This document shows, piece by piece, positions 26,711 through 36,033 of a stretch of 64,000 nucleotides of DNA. The translations under genes were made by a program, and so were the position numbers. The DNA lies in NCBI GenBank assembly GCA_035906255.1, contig JAMIFM010000037.1, forward strand, positions 124,001-188,000, in the 5' to 3' direction. Source of the DNA: SB11 sp035906255. GTDB lineage: Bacteria > Bacteroidota > Bacteroidia > UBA8524. The notes beneath the pieces are model-generated. The model was not told the origin of the DNA. It did no database searches and saw only the letters and a list, made by a program, of their open reading frames with translations. Within the stretch, counting starts at the first letter, position 1, and the number at the start of each line of letters is the position of its first letter.

Positions 26711-27325
26711 TTACACTCTCTCCCATTGCCGAGATTGGGGATTGTACTGTTTTAGTACCCGGGCGGGGTTACCGCCTACTACGCTATAGGGGGGCACGTC
26801 TTTAGTAACCACACTGCCCCCTGCCACCACACTGTGTTTGCCAATGGTTATTCCGGCAGTTAAAACAGCGTTCGCCCCAATCCACACCTCATCTTCAACA
26901 GTAATTTGGGCAGTAGTTACTTTTTGCAGGCGTATAGGGGTATCAATATCTTCATAACCGTGATTAAGGCCACTTAACACCACATTTTGAGCCAAAATAA
27001 CTTGGCTGCCCACCTTCACAGGGCCAATCAGTACATTGCCCAGTCCTATGCGCGTGTTGCTACCTATACTCACAGGCCCTACACCGTTATTTACCACACT
27101 AAAATCCTCAATGGTGCTGTATTCGCCAATTTCAAAATGGTTAAAAGGCAGCACATCCATACGCACATAACGGCAAATGCGCGCACCCTTTCCCTTTTTG
27201 TGATAAAAAGGGTTTACAAACCATTGCACCCACAAGCGGGGTCTTGCCTGATTGGTTGGAATAAGCATCCAATGCACAAACTTTTTAAGTTTTGCATTAC
27301 TTTTGATTTTGTTGGCTAACGACAC
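26711..27325 (-). CDS. Hexapeptide-repeat acyltransferase (WcaF/maltose acetyltransferase-like)
   Basis: A 204-residue left-handed beta-helix enzyme that transfers an acyl group, usually acetyl, to a sugar hydroxyl. Hexapeptide repeats run from about 75 to 185 (IGEYSTIEDFSVV, IGSNTRIGLGNVLIG, VWIGANAVLTAGITIG). The catalytic histidine is probably in SGLNHGYEDIDTPI. The C-terminal SVVGGNPARVLKQY segment is typical. The start is GTG 27325. The acceptor is unknown; no polysaccharide cluster surrounds it. Confidence 0.85.
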   Translation of the reverse strand: MSLANKIKSNAKLKKFVHWMLIPTNQARPRLWVQWFVNPFYHKKGKGARICRYVRMDVLPFNHFEIGEYSTIEDFSVVNNGVGPVSIGSNTRIGLGNVLIGPVKVGSQVILAQNVVLSGLNHGYEDIDTPIRLQKVTTAQITVEDEVWIGANAVLTAGITIGKHSVVAGGSVVTKDVPPYSVVGGNPARVLKQYNPQSRQWERV

Positions 27326-27399
27326 AGTGCTAATTTAATGGCACGCCGCCGAAAAACCAATCCCAATAAAAAGTTTATGTGGTTTCCCTTAGCAGGGGA

Positions 27400-27879
27400 T
27401 TATTTAGTAGCTCCTGATTTTACTTGGTCAAGAATCTTGCTGAAACCTTCAGCATTGTGATAACCGGCTACAATTTGTATGTACGTAACATCATCCTTAG
27501 GGATTAAAAAGTACGTAGTAGGGTAGCCCGACGGGCTGTTGTTTGATAACATAGCATATAGCTGCGGACCGCTGTAGGCAGTGCTATCGATATAATAAAC
27601 GCCTTGCGCCTCAGGATTAAATTTAATAGGCACAAAATCTTTATTAATCTTGTCTATAATTTCCTTTTTAGCATAAGTGTCTTTGTCCATTCTTTTGCAC
27701 CAACCGCACCAATCAGTGTACACATCTATCAGCCCTATTTTATCCTTGCTGCGTATTAAAGGGTAGCCTGTGTTCCAGTTATTCCACTTCAATTCCTCCA
27801 TCGGCTCTTCTTTATAATTAAAAGAAACCGCTGAGGCAGCCATTACAAATAAGGCAATTATTTTAATCGTGTTTTTCAT
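27400..27879 (-). CDS. Thioredoxin-fold exported protein
   Basis: A 159-residue protein with a signal peptide (about 1-21, ending AVSF) and a thioredoxin-like domain whose active site is WCGWCK (about 59-64), with the cis-proline region in SGYPTTYFLIP. CGWC is found in DsbD-gamma-like and SoxW-like exported thiol proteins. The likely role is disulfide reduction in the periplasm. ATG 27879 is chosen; an in-frame TTG at 27900 falls in a GGAGGT sequence that may be its ribosome-binding site. It diverges from the SPOR-like gene. Confidence 0.85.
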   Translation of the reverse strand: MKNTIKIIALFVMAASAVSFNYKEEPMEELKWNNWNTGYPLIRSKDKIGLIDVYTDWCGWCKRMDKDTYAKKEIIDKINKDFVPIKFNPEAQGVYYIDSTAYSGPQLYAMLSNNSPSGYPTTYFLIPKDDVTYIQIVAGYHNAEGFSKILDQVKSGATK

Positions 27880-28034
27880 TAATCTATATAATACCTCCAA
27901 AAACTATTCCACAATAAAAGTGTGTACTGCTTAGCAATATACTGCATTGGTTTTCAACAATACAAGCCCTAAACGGTGGACAGCATGGGTTAGTTTTTAA
28001 AAGCAAAACACCGTAGGTTTGAAAATCGTTGCCC

Positions 28035-28598
28035 ATGAACCTGCAAAAATTTGAAATAGAAGGAGAAATAGAACACCCCAAAGGCGATAAAGAGTCAAGT
28101 ATTGCGGGGCGGTTTGCTCTTTTTTTGTTTGTGGTGGCAGTGGTGGGGGCGGTGCTGTATTTTCCGTTTTTACAAGACCGATTTCCCGCACTTAAAAAAA
28201 TTACAATCGGGGCAGGAGTTGATTCAGCACAAGTAAACCAATTACAAAATACTGTTGCATTTGATAGTTTGGTAAAGGTGAACGATAGTTTACTAAAAGC
28301 CAATGAACTTTTAATAGAAAACAGCAATACAGTTACAGGTGTATTTTACGAAGTACAAATTGGGGCTTTTAAAAATTTTGATTTAGCGAAATACAAAAAA
28401 AATCTTGCCGATTTAAGAGGGGTGGAAGATGAAGGATATGCTAAAATGACTTTAGGAAGGTTTAGAGAGTTGGATATGGCAAGAACGTTTTTAAAAGATG
28501 TGCGCGAAATGGGTTTTAAAGATGCGTGGATAGTAGCAAAAAAAGACGGTAAACGAATACCTTTTAAGAATGAGCAACTAACTGAAGAAATACCCTGA
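28035..28598 (+). CDS. Membrane-anchored SPOR-like protein
   Basis: A 187-residue single-pass membrane protein. Residues 1-24 are cytoplasmic, about 25-46 form one span (FALFLFVVAVVGAVLYFPF), and a C-terminal domain at about 105-180 reads VFYEVQIGAFKNFD...LGRFRELDMARTFLKDVREMGFKDAWIV, matching the SPOR fold that binds denuded peptidoglycan at division sites. It may act in cell-envelope maintenance. ATG 28035 is preferred to TTG 28029. Assignment rests on the C-terminal pattern. Confidence 0.75.
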   Translation: MNLQKFEIEGEIEHPKGDKESSIAGRFALFLFVVAVVGAVLYFPFLQDRFPALKKITIGAGVDSAQVNQLQNTVAFDSLVKVNDSLLKANELLIENSNTVTGVFYEVQIGAFKNFDLAKYKKNLADLRGVEDEGYAKMTLGRFRELDMARTFLKDVREMGFKDAWIVAKKDGKRIPFKNEQLTEEIP

Positions 28599-28601
28599 GC
28601 G

Positions 28602-28632
28602 TTTGATATAACAGCATATTCTTATAAGTTTG
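28602..28632 (+). promoter_or_regulatory. Promoter of icd
   Basis: TTTG at 28602-28605, a 19-nt spacer, TAAGTTTG at 28625-28632: one of the two best consensus promoters in the window. ATG is 51 nt downstream. Confidence 0.7.
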
Positions 28633-28683
28633 CATAGGAATTACAAAAATCAGAAGTATAACAAAACATAAAGACATACGAGC

Positions 28684-29919
28684 ATGGAAAAAATAAAGGT
28701 GGCCAACCCTGTGGTAGAGATGGACGGCGATGAAATGACCCGCATTATTTGGAAGTTTATTAAAGATAAGCTGATACTTCCTTATATCGACGTGGATATT
28801 AAGTACTACGATTTGGGCATTGAGCACCGCGATGCTACCAACGACCAAGTAACCGTTGATGCTGCCCATGCAATATTAGAGCATCACGTAGGTATTAAAT
28901 GTGCTACTATTACTCCTGATGAGGAGCGCGTAAAAGAATTTAACCTCAAGCAAATGTGGAAGTCGCCAAACGGTACTATCCGTAACATTTTGGACGGTAC
29001 TATTTTCCGCGAGCCTATTGTGTGTCAAAATGTACCCCGTTTGGTTCCCAACTGGACGGCTCCTATCTGTGTTGGCCGTCATGGTTTTGGCGACCAATAC
29101 CGTGCTACTGATTTTCTTACCAAAGGCAAAGGCAAACTTACCGTAACCTTTACACCTGAGGACGGTGGTGCGCCTCAAAGCTTTGAAGTATATAACTTTA
29201 AAGGCGATGGCGTGGCACTAACCATGTACAATACCGATGAGTCTATTCGTGGGTTTGCACACGCTTGCTTTGGTCAGGCATTGCGTAAAGGATGGCCTTT
29301 GTACCTGAGCACTAAAAACACCATCTTAAAGAAATACGACGGCCGTTTTAAAGATATTTTTGAAGAGATATACCAAGCGGAGTATAAAGATAAATTTAAG
29401 GCAGCAGGCATTACCTATGAGCACCGATTGATTGATGACATGGTGGCCAGCGCACTTAAATGGAACGGTAACTTTGTATGGGCGTGTAAAAACTACGACG
29501 GTGATGTGCAAAGCGACACCGTGGCACAAGGTTTCGGTTCATTAGGTTTGATGACCAGTACCCTTGTTACCCCCGATGGTAAAACAATGGAAGCCGAAGC
29601 TGCACACGGTACCGTTACTCGTCACTACCGCGAACATCAAAAAGGAAACAAAACCAGTACCAACCCAATTGCCAGTATTTTTGCTTGGACACGTGGTCTC
29701 GAGTTTCGTGGTCAATTAGATGGTAACGATGCGTTGGTTAAGTTTTGTCATGCTCTTGAAGAAGTGTGTGTAGAAACTGTTGAAGCAGGCCACATGACCA
29801 AAGATTTGGCAATGTGCATATACGGTAACGATACCAAACCCGAGCATTTTATGTACACCGAAGACTTTTTGAGCTTGTTGGATACCAACTTGCGTAAAAA
29901 ACTTACGGCAACTGCATAA
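28684..29919 (+). CDS. icd: NADP-dependent isocitrate dehydrogenase (homodimeric, eukaryote-like type)
   Basis: Oxidatively decarboxylates isocitrate to 2-oxoglutarate. The 411-residue protein starts KVANPVVEMDGDEMTRIIW and has SPNGTIRNILDGTIFREPI, VGRHGFGDQYRATDF and AAHGTVTRHYREHQ. These are features of the dimeric type found in mitochondria, cytosol and some bacteria, rather than the E. coli type. Length fits that type. It is a single gene with a strong promoter. Confidence 0.96.
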   Translation: MEKIKVANPVVEMDGDEMTRIIWKFIKDKLILPYIDVDIKYYDLGIEHRDATNDQVTVDAAHAILEHHVGIKCATITPDEERVKEFNLKQMWKSPNGTIRNILDGTIFREPIVCQNVPRLVPNWTAPICVGRHGFGDQYRATDFLTKGKGKLTVTFTPEDGGAPQSFEVYNFKGDGVALTMYNTDESIRGFAHACFGQALRKGWPLYLSTKNTILKKYDGRFKDIFEEIYQAEYKDKFKAAGITYEHRLIDDMVASALKWNGNFVWACKNYDGDVQSDTVAQGFGSLGLMTSTLVTPDGKTMEAEAAHGTVTRHYREHQKGNKTSTNPIASIFAWTRGLEFRGQLDGNDALVKFCHALEEVCVETVEAGHMTKDLAMCIYGNDTKPEHFMYTEDFLSLLDTNLRKKLTATA

Positions 29920-29926
29920 ACATACG

Positions 29927-30033
29927 CGTCATTGCGAGGTCTTCCGAAGCAATCCTTTTGTCTCAATGTAAAGGATTGCTTCGCTAAGCCTTTCAGAATT
30001 AACCAAGTTATTATCTGCCCGCTTGCAATGACG
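29927..30033. repeat. Palindromic element with CGTCATTGCGAG ends
   Basis: A 107-bp segment between icd and the AcpH-like gene. The ends CGTCATTGC and GCAATGACG are inverted copies, and inner arms GAAGCAATCCTTT and AAAGGATTGCTTC form a second perfect inverted repeat. Same family as 16861-16948. Confidence 0.8.
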
Positions 30034-30052
30034 GGCACAAAACGCTGCTCCC

Positions 30053-30718
30053 TTGAATTACTTTGCCCACTACTTTTTCGACCACGAGCCCGAAAACCAT
30101 TATTACAACGCAGGGTTACTAATGCCTGATTTTGCAAGGGTGGCCGATGGGGCAAAACGGATAAACACAAAGCTGGAATTTTCAGTTAATGCTCAACCCC
30201 GTTTATACCAGTTAAACAGGGGCAGTCAACAGCACTATCAAACCGATGCACGGTTTCATAATTCTGAATTTTTTAAACAGCAAACGGCTCGTTTGGATGG
30301 GTTGTTTACCAAACACAATTTTTCTCGCCATAACCAACGTCTTTGGTTTGTGAGCCATATTTTGTTTGAAGTATTACTGGATAGGGTACTTGTGCAACAT
30401 AATCCGCAAAAACTGGCGGAGTTTTATGCCTCACTGCAAAAAGTGGATATAGAAACGGTGATTGATTTTTTAGCCAAAAGCGGAAAAGAGGGTAGGGGTA
30501 GGTTCAGTAACTTTTGGAACGGCTTTATAGAATCGCAGTTTATACAACATTATACCAACGACGAGAGTTTCTTATACTCAATGAACCGCATTTTACAGCG
30601 GGCGGCACAACCCGAGATGGACACCCAACAAGGCGAGGCCATGTTACGTATTGTGCACGAAATGGAAGTAGAGTTGCCCAATAATATATCTTTACTCGCA
30701 ACCGAACTACGCGCCTGA
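30053..30718 (+). CDS. AcpH-like (ACP phosphodiesterase family) protein
   Basis: A 221-residue soluble protein. It begins NYFAHYFFDHEPENHYYNAGLLMPDF, with the N-terminal histidine and Asp of the AcpH family, followed by HYQTDARFHNSEFF and FVSHILFEVLLDRVL, which place further His/Asp residues as in HD-type metal enzymes. E. coli AcpH removes phosphopantetheine from ACP; the Bacteroidota relatives are uncharacterised, so the activity is tentative. TTG 30053 is the only start before the conserved end. The gene starts 20 bp after a palindromic repeat. Confidence 0.65.
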   Translation: MNYFAHYFFDHEPENHYYNAGLLMPDFARVADGAKRINTKLEFSVNAQPRLYQLNRGSQQHYQTDARFHNSEFFKQQTARLDGLFTKHNFSRHNQRLWFVSHILFEVLLDRVLVQHNPQKLAEFYASLQKVDIETVIDFLAKSGKEGRGRFSNFWNGFIESQFIQHYTNDESFLYSMNRILQRAAQPEMDTQQGEAMLRIVHEMEVELPNNISLLATELRA

Positions 30719-30740
30719 TACCTCAATTATTTAGCCCATT

Positions 30741-30778
30741 AAAAAAATGAGGCTGCCGCGGCTTAGAACGGCAACCTC
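30741..30778 (-). terminator. Terminator of the DUF1501 gene
   Basis: Stem GAGGTTGCCG/CGGCAGCCTC with one mismatch, then ATTTTTTT on the minus strand; 44 nt past the stop. Confidence 0.8.
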
Positions 30779-30821
30779 TGTGTGAATTAAACTCTCTATT
30801 ACTTTAAAATGAAATAATAGA

Positions 30822-32408
30822 TTAGCGATATACCACCAAGTGGCGGGTTTGCTGCGCTCCCCCATTGCGCAGTTGATAGTAATAATTACCGGGTGCAAGG
30901 TCGCTCACATTCAGCCTCACCTTGTGTTTTCCATACCCGTAAGTTCCCTCGGCTATCGTACTCACCTCACGACCCATGTTGTCATACAATTTCAACAAAG
31001 CAACTCCGCCTTCTGTAAAAAACTCAATGTCGGTTTCAGTAACAGCGGGATTAGGGTAGTTTTGATTTAGTTTTAAGCCCCCAGAGAACAACGCTGACGT
31101 TTGTACACTGTTACTACCCGATTTTTTGAAAATGGGCAGTACGGGAAACGTTTGCAGCATGGCAGCATTTATATCCGCTGCGCTGATTTCGAACCAATCG
31201 GCCAGCACACTGGTATAAACACTGCGAAAATCGTTTTGCATCGGCACATTATCATTTACCGATACGCTTGAAGGGATAGTAGGATTGTTACCCACAATGC
31301 CCGGATTAACTCCTTTGCCAAAAACCAGCAACGGAGCAGCAGCACCATGGTCGGTGCCTAAGCTGGCGTTTGACTTAATGCGGCGGCCAAATTCACTAAA
31401 AGTCATACCTGCCACTTTATCGTCAACACCCAGCAACTTCAAATCATCCTGAAAGGCAAAAACAGCTTCCGAAACTTGCTTAAGCAAATTGGCGTGAAAA
31501 CCTGTTTCGTTTCCGCCTGTAGTACTCACTTGGGCTGAGTGTGTGTCAAAGCCCCCGATACTGGTCATGTACACAGGTGTTTTTAGCCCGCCTGCAACCA
31601 ACCGCGCCACAATCTTTAATTGGTCGGCAAGGCTGTTGTTGCTTGGATATAAGGTTGATTTATTAGTTGCCAAATCGGCAGCAGCTTTTATAGCCGTAGA
31701 ATATTTTTGGGTTTGTTGATTTACCAAGCGTATGTAGGTTAGCTCGTGGCCTGCGGGGGTATTGGGAGCAGGGTCAGTAGTGCCCGTTATCAGTTGGTAA
31801 AAACTATCGGGGTTGCTAAGTGCCATCCCCATATTTACGTGCGGCCCTTGCATGGCAGGCGAAACAAAAGAGCCTATTTGCAATGCCAACGGGTCGGGCA
31901 TATCAATACTCGGGTAGTTGTCAGGAAAACCGGGATATTGACCGTCTAAAAAACGTCCCAGCCAGCCGCTATCCAAGTATTGGTTACTTTCCGACCCTGT
32001 GAGCCAAATATCCGTAGCGCGGAAGTGTGAAAAATTAGGATTGGGATAGCCCACATCCTGCACCACACTCATCAATCCGTTATCAAACATAGTTCGCAGG
32101 CCTGCCATAGCAGGATGAAACCCTGTGGCAGCGTGCCCGCTAAGTTTCAGTACTTTAGTATCGGGTATCAGTACATTGGCCCGTGCGTTTGATAGGTTGC
32201 TATATTGGTCAAGAGGTATCACGGTGTTCAAACCATCATTGCCACCGTTCAATTGTATAAGTACCAGCACCTTGCCGTTCAGGCTACTGCTTTGTGCCAT
32301 CAGGCTCAATAGGGGCGAAGCTCCAAAAGCCTTCATGGGTAGTCCGTTCACCACAAAGGGGGCAAGGGTAGCAGGGGCGGTAGTTTTTATAAAATCCCTT
32401 CTTTTCAT
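30822..32408 (-). CDS. DUF1501 exported protein with T9SS sorting domain
   Basis: A 528-residue protein of the sulfatase-like DUF1501 family. The N-terminus has a twin-arginine-like signal (KRRDFIKTTAPATLAPFVV). The core holds LIQLNGGNDGLNTVIPL, MTSIGGFDTHSAQ and TFSEFGRRIKSNASLGTDHG, the last two carrying likely metal-binding Asp/His residues. About 455-528 is a type IX sorting domain (NQNYPNPAVTETDIEF, then LYDNMGREV and PGNYYYQL), which sends the protein to the cell surface. It lies 24 nt after the DUF1800 gene, its usual partner. The biochemical role of the pair is unknown. Confidence 0.92.
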   Translation of the reverse strand: MKRRDFIKTTAPATLAPFVVNGLPMKAFGASPLLSLMAQSSSLNGKVLVLIQLNGGNDGLNTVIPLDQYSNLSNARANVLIPDTKVLKLSGHAATGFHPAMAGLRTMFDNGLMSVVQDVGYPNPNFSHFRATDIWLTGSESNQYLDSGWLGRFLDGQYPGFPDNYPSIDMPDPLALQIGSFVSPAMQGPHVNMGMALSNPDSFYQLITGTTDPAPNTPAGHELTYIRLVNQQTQKYSTAIKAAADLATNKSTLYPSNNSLADQLKIVARLVAGGLKTPVYMTSIGGFDTHSAQVSTTGGNETGFHANLLKQVSEAVFAFQDDLKLLGVDDKVAGMTFSEFGRRIKSNASLGTDHGAAAPLLVFGKGVNPGIVGNNPTIPSSVSVNDNVPMQNDFRSVYTSVLADWFEISAADINAAMLQTFPVLPIFKKSGSNSVQTSALFSGGLKLNQNYPNPAVTETDIEFFTEGGVALLKLYDNMGREVSTIAEGTYGYGKHKVRLNVSDLAPGNYYYQLRNGGAQQTRHLVVYR

Positions 32409-32432
32409 AATATCAATGCGTATTAAAGTGGG

Positions 32433-34136
32433 TTATGATAACTGGTACTCTGCTAAATTCATTAAGTACTTAAGCATACTTTGCAGGCGGGTTTTTACCA
32501 TGTTGGTATTATTGGTATCGCCGGGGGTAGATTTATAAGTGTTCCAAACGTCGCTCCAATAATGGTCTGACGATTGCCCCGAAAGCAGGATGGATTTCAG
32601 AAAATCTTTCTGCGTTTGTGATACCCCGATGCTAAATAATATCGACAATGTATTATCAATCAGATTGTTTGGGCTGGCAGCGTCAACAAACTGGTCGGCA
32701 AAAGCAATAGGGTCAATCACCAATGTGTGGCCGTTGCGTTTATAGCCCAGCAACACCATTAAATCACTTATTTGGTTACGTTTGGGCAGGGTATCGCTGT
32801 TTATCCAAAGCTCATGAAACTGCGGCTCTTGATAATAAGCAGGCCAGCCGGCCACGTTAGGCGTATCAAGCAGGCTTTGCTGCATAAGAGCGTTTACGCC
32901 CCACACATAATTTAAGAACTGATATTCAGTGGGCACATCGGGTGCAGGGATACTCATATTATACTGGCGCAATAATCCCATATTAAAATCAACAGGTGAT
33001 TTTATCACACAGCCGTGATTATAGGCATCATAAAAGTGCTCGCTTTTAAACAGCATGGCAAGCACAGGTTTTATTTCCCAACCGTTGGCCACAAATTCAG
33101 TAGCCATAGGTATAATCACATTGTTTTCAATATCTTGGTCAATAACATAATAAACAAAAAAGTTGTATAGCTTACGGCAAATGAAACGAGCCACCTCATT
33201 GTGCTCAAAAATCATTTCAATCAACTCGTCTGTTTCTTGTGCGCCCGCAGCCCCCGTTTTGCCAGCGATGGTTTTATTATTATAAAACGATGAAAACTGT
33301 TTATTGCCGGTATCGTGACGGGTATTATCAAAATAAGAGCTAACGCTTGTGCGACTGTCGCGCCATCCCGTTAATACACGGGCGGCCGCTTTCACATCCG
33401 CTTCGGTGTACTTACTGTCAGGGCCTTTGCCCAGAGTAAACAATTCCTGCAATTCGCGGGCATAATTCTCATCAGGGGCTGTTTTGGTGTTCACATTCCC
33501 GTTCAGGTAGCGCAACATGGCAGGGTCGGTTGTAATGGCTCTTACAAAAGTCTTAAAGTTGCCCGTTGCATTACTGCGTAGCAAAGCAAGGTGTTTATAA
33601 CCATAGTGCGGGTCGCCGTATATATTAAGCTCAGTGGCAAAGTGGTTGTGCCAAAAAAGGGTCATCTTCTCGCGTATCGTCACATCTTGCAACATCAAAC
33701 CCGTCCACCAAGAACGTAAAGACTGTTCACGCTGGAAGCTAAAATTAGGGTCAGGGGCGGCAGTCACCCACGTTTGCCCCAAAGGCACATTAGGGTCGTT
33801 ATTTTGCGCAGTGCTGTAATTATTAAGTGGGGGAGAAGGCGGGGTAGTACTCACATTAAGCAAAGCATCTACGGTTGCATTCATGCCCGCATTCACAGCA
33901 GCATCCAGCATTTGTTTATTAAACCCAAAACCTGCACGGCGCAATAAATGAGCTGCCAATGCGGGAGTCCATGTGCCTGTAAACGTACTCACCCCGGTAG
34001 TTGCTAACTCAAGGTCGGTTGGCAACGTTTGGTTTTGGTACATCTCCTCAGGTTTTTTACCCGGCTGGTTACCATCCACCATTAGCGAGGTTGTGGCTGT
34101 TTTTATGTGTTTGGTTAAAAAATCCCGTCTGTTCAT
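32433..34136 (-). CDS. DUF1800 family protein
   Basis: A 567-residue protein of the DUF1800 family. Visible family blocks are HLLRRAGFGFN, REKMTLFWHNHFATE, NGNVNTKTAPDENYARELQELFTLG, AARVLTGWR and FICRKLYNFFVYYV. The N-terminus RRDFLTKHIKTATTSL resembles a weak Tat signal. There is no T9SS tail, unlike its partner DUF1501 gene, which begins 24 nt downstream. The two are a conserved operon in many bacteria; the function is unknown. Confidence 0.9.
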   Translation of the reverse strand: MNRRDFLTKHIKTATTSLMVDGNQPGKKPEEMYQNQTLPTDLELATTGVSTFTGTWTPALAAHLLRRAGFGFNKQMLDAAVNAGMNATVDALLNVSTTPPSPPLNNYSTAQNNDPNVPLGQTWVTAAPDPNFSFQREQSLRSWWTGLMLQDVTIREKMTLFWHNHFATELNIYGDPHYGYKHLALLRSNATGNFKTFVRAITTDPAMLRYLNGNVNTKTAPDENYARELQELFTLGKGPDSKYTEADVKAAARVLTGWRDSRTSVSSYFDNTRHDTGNKQFSSFYNNKTIAGKTGAAGAQETDELIEMIFEHNEVARFICRKLYNFFVYYVIDQDIENNVIIPMATEFVANGWEIKPVLAMLFKSEHFYDAYNHGCVIKSPVDFNMGLLRQYNMSIPAPDVPTEYQFLNYVWGVNALMQQSLLDTPNVAGWPAYYQEPQFHELWINSDTLPKRNQISDLMVLLGYKRNGHTLVIDPIAFADQFVDAASPNNLIDNTLSILFSIGVSQTQKDFLKSILLSGQSSDHYWSDVWNTYKSTPGDTNNTNMVKTRLQSMLKYLMNLAEYQLS

Positions 34137-34411
34137 AGGCGATAGGTTTTACCCTTTGGGGTGGTTTTGTGTTTTTGACTGGAAAGGTTGTGAAAGGTTT
34201 ACAAGCAAGATAGAATTTTTTTTATCAATTTATTTAACTCATGCAGCAACTGTTTTCTTAAAATGGTCATGGAGGTATCATTTGAAAAAATGTAGCAAAA
34301 GCCTTCTTAAATTGGTTAGAAATACTAAGGTAGGTTAGGTTAAGAGCTTTTTCCTTAGGCCCCTCTGTTCATCAATAGCCCCCGATGCAGAGGGGTGGCT
34401 TTTGCTTTACA

Positions 34412-35863
34412 TTAAGCACCTGTTTTTTCTTCAATCCAAGTTTTATAATCAATAAAATCAAACGGAACAGCAACATTGGCATCTGCTGCAAATAACTGTG
34501 AATGCAAATCGGCGAATAAAGCCCTGTATTGATGCGGGAATGCCTGCCCTATTTTTGAGAAGAACTTTAGCAGTGCATATTCGTGCGGTTGTATTTCGGC
34601 CACTTTGTTCATAAACCGTTTTGTGCTTTCAACAAAATGGCGCAACACAAAAATATTTTGCTGTTCAAAATGTATCATCAGGTTTAGCATACGCACTTGT
34701 ATTTGCAAATCAGACCGTTGCCCGTCAAATCGGTTATTCAATACACGGTTCACCCAGTACAATGCCCTGCTGTACTCTTTTTGCATAAAGTTGATATAGG
34801 CCAATTGAAAACTAAATGAAAGAAGGTACTCAGGCGGCATTTTACCTTCGTTTTCACTGATAAAAGCATCAATATTCTCAAAATAATCCTTCTTTGCCGC
34901 ATAGTTTTTTCCGTCACGGTATATTTCAAGCTCAATATTATAAGTACGCAATACCTGCTTTAATAAACTCTTGTTGCTTCCCGTTAGTTTTTGCTGTTGG
35001 TAAATTGTTTTTGCACGGTGTATCAATTCCAACGCTCTCTCTCGTTTTTTCTCAAACACCAAAAAGCTGATAAGATTGTTAACAGTAGAGGCATACAGGC
35101 TCATATTGTGTTGCAAGCGGCGCGGATTTTCCTCCAGCAACTCTACCAAGCGGTACAAGTGTTTTTCAGCTTCATCAGATTTACCATTGGTGAGGCTTTT
35201 AAAATACAGCGAGTTGTAATGCAATACCTTTTCCTCCATAGTGCGGGCATTGGCAGGATTGTCTAAAAGGGTTCTGTAAGGACTGTCGGCCTCTTTTCCC
35301 ACTGAAAGTTTCGCTGTGTAATTATTGGTTAGTTGCCAATAGCGGTTAGTATTTGCAAGTGCATCAATGGCTTTTTCCTGCTCTTCCAACAATGTTGCAA
35401 ACACAGGGTGGTTGTGCGGACTGGATTGTTGTTCAAGCCTGCGCTTCCACTCCCATATTTCTACGCTACCTGTATTCAGTTCAAATTCTGCGGCTATTTT
35501 CTCAGCACGTTTCAACTCACCTTGGCATAGTCCGTACAATTCCTTATTAAAAAGCACTTCCACATTGCGCAGTATGTCTTTCAATTCAGCATTTTTTGAA
35601 AGACCGGCGTGAAAATCGCGCAGGCTTTTCAGTATCAGTTTGCGCAGGTAGTTTTTGGTTACGTGCAGTTGTTTTATAAAAACATGGTTTCTGAATTTCT
35701 TTTTTATAGTCGCCTCATCATACGTTTCCTGTACATCAATCGCATCAAACAATTGCAGGTAATTAGCCCCCTCGCCCAAGTTACCGCATACCACTTTGAA
35801 GTAACGTTTTTCATTGCGCGTAAGTGATTTCACCAATATAAAAAGCTCTTCTGATTTTACCAT
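34412..35863 (-). CDS. Helical-repeat protein of unknown function
   Basis: A 483-residue soluble protein with no signal peptide or membrane span. It begins MVKSEELFILVKSLTRNEKRYFKV and is almost entirely predicted helix. Repeated patterns such as YLRKLILKSLRDFH, EEKVLHYNSLYFKSLTNGKSDEAEKHLYRLVELL (given in parts) and AYINFMQKEYSRALYWVNRVL suggest TPR-like hairpins. I do not recognise a named family; similar proteins seem confined to Bacteroidota. A protein-binding scaffold is the most that can be inferred. It has its own consensus promoter. Confidence 0.7.
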   Translation of the reverse strand: MVKSEELFILVKSLTRNEKRYFKVVCGNLGEGANYLQLFDAIDVQETYDEATIKKKFRNHVFIKQLHVTKNYLRKLILKSLRDFHAGLSKNAELKDILRNVEVLFNKELYGLCQGELKRAEKIAAEFELNTGSVEIWEWKRRLEQQSSPHNHPVFATLLEEQEKAIDALANTNRYWQLTNNYTAKLSVGKEADSPYRTLLDNPANARTMEEKVLHYNSLYFKSLTNGKSDEAEKHLYRLVELLEENPRRLQHNMSLYASTVNNLISFLVFEKKRERALELIHRAKTIYQQQKLTGSNKSLLKQVLRTYNIELEIYRDGKNYAAKKDYFENIDAFISENEGKMPPEYLLSFSFQLAYINFMQKEYSRALYWVNRVLNNRFDGQRSDLQIQVRMLNLMIHFEQQNIFVLRHFVESTKRFMNKVAEIQPHEYALLKFFSKIGQAFPHQYRALFADLHSQLFAADANVAVPFDFIDYKTWIEEKTGA

Positions 35864-35885
35864 TTGAAACTTATGTTGTTGTGCT

Positions 35886-35917
35886 CAAATTTACTTTAGA
35901 TATTATAATTTTTGCAA
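35886..35917 (-). promoter_or_regulatory. Promoter of the helical-repeat gene
   Basis: On the minus strand: TTG (35917-35915), 21-nt spacer, TAAATTTG (35893-35886), 22 nt before the ATG. Confidence 0.6.
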
Positions 35918-35981
35918 TTATTGGTGATTTTGAAATTTACGTTTTTTGATTTTTTCAAGACTTTTAAATCGGGCAGGCCAA

Positions 35982-35989
35982 TACCTTTG
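35982..35989 (+). promoter_or_regulatory. -7 box TACCTTTG of the VOC gene
   Basis: Perfect consensus 44 nt before ATG 36034. Confidence 0.55.
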
Positions 35990-36033
35990 TCTTATCAAAC
36001 ACAAACAATTAACTTTATTTAAAAATTAAGACT

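Noticed and set aside
34360..34395. CCCCTCTG/CAGAGGGG hairpin as terminator of the helical-repeat gene
   Set aside because: The loop is 20 nt and no T run follows on the minus strand; it may be chance or a repeat remnant.
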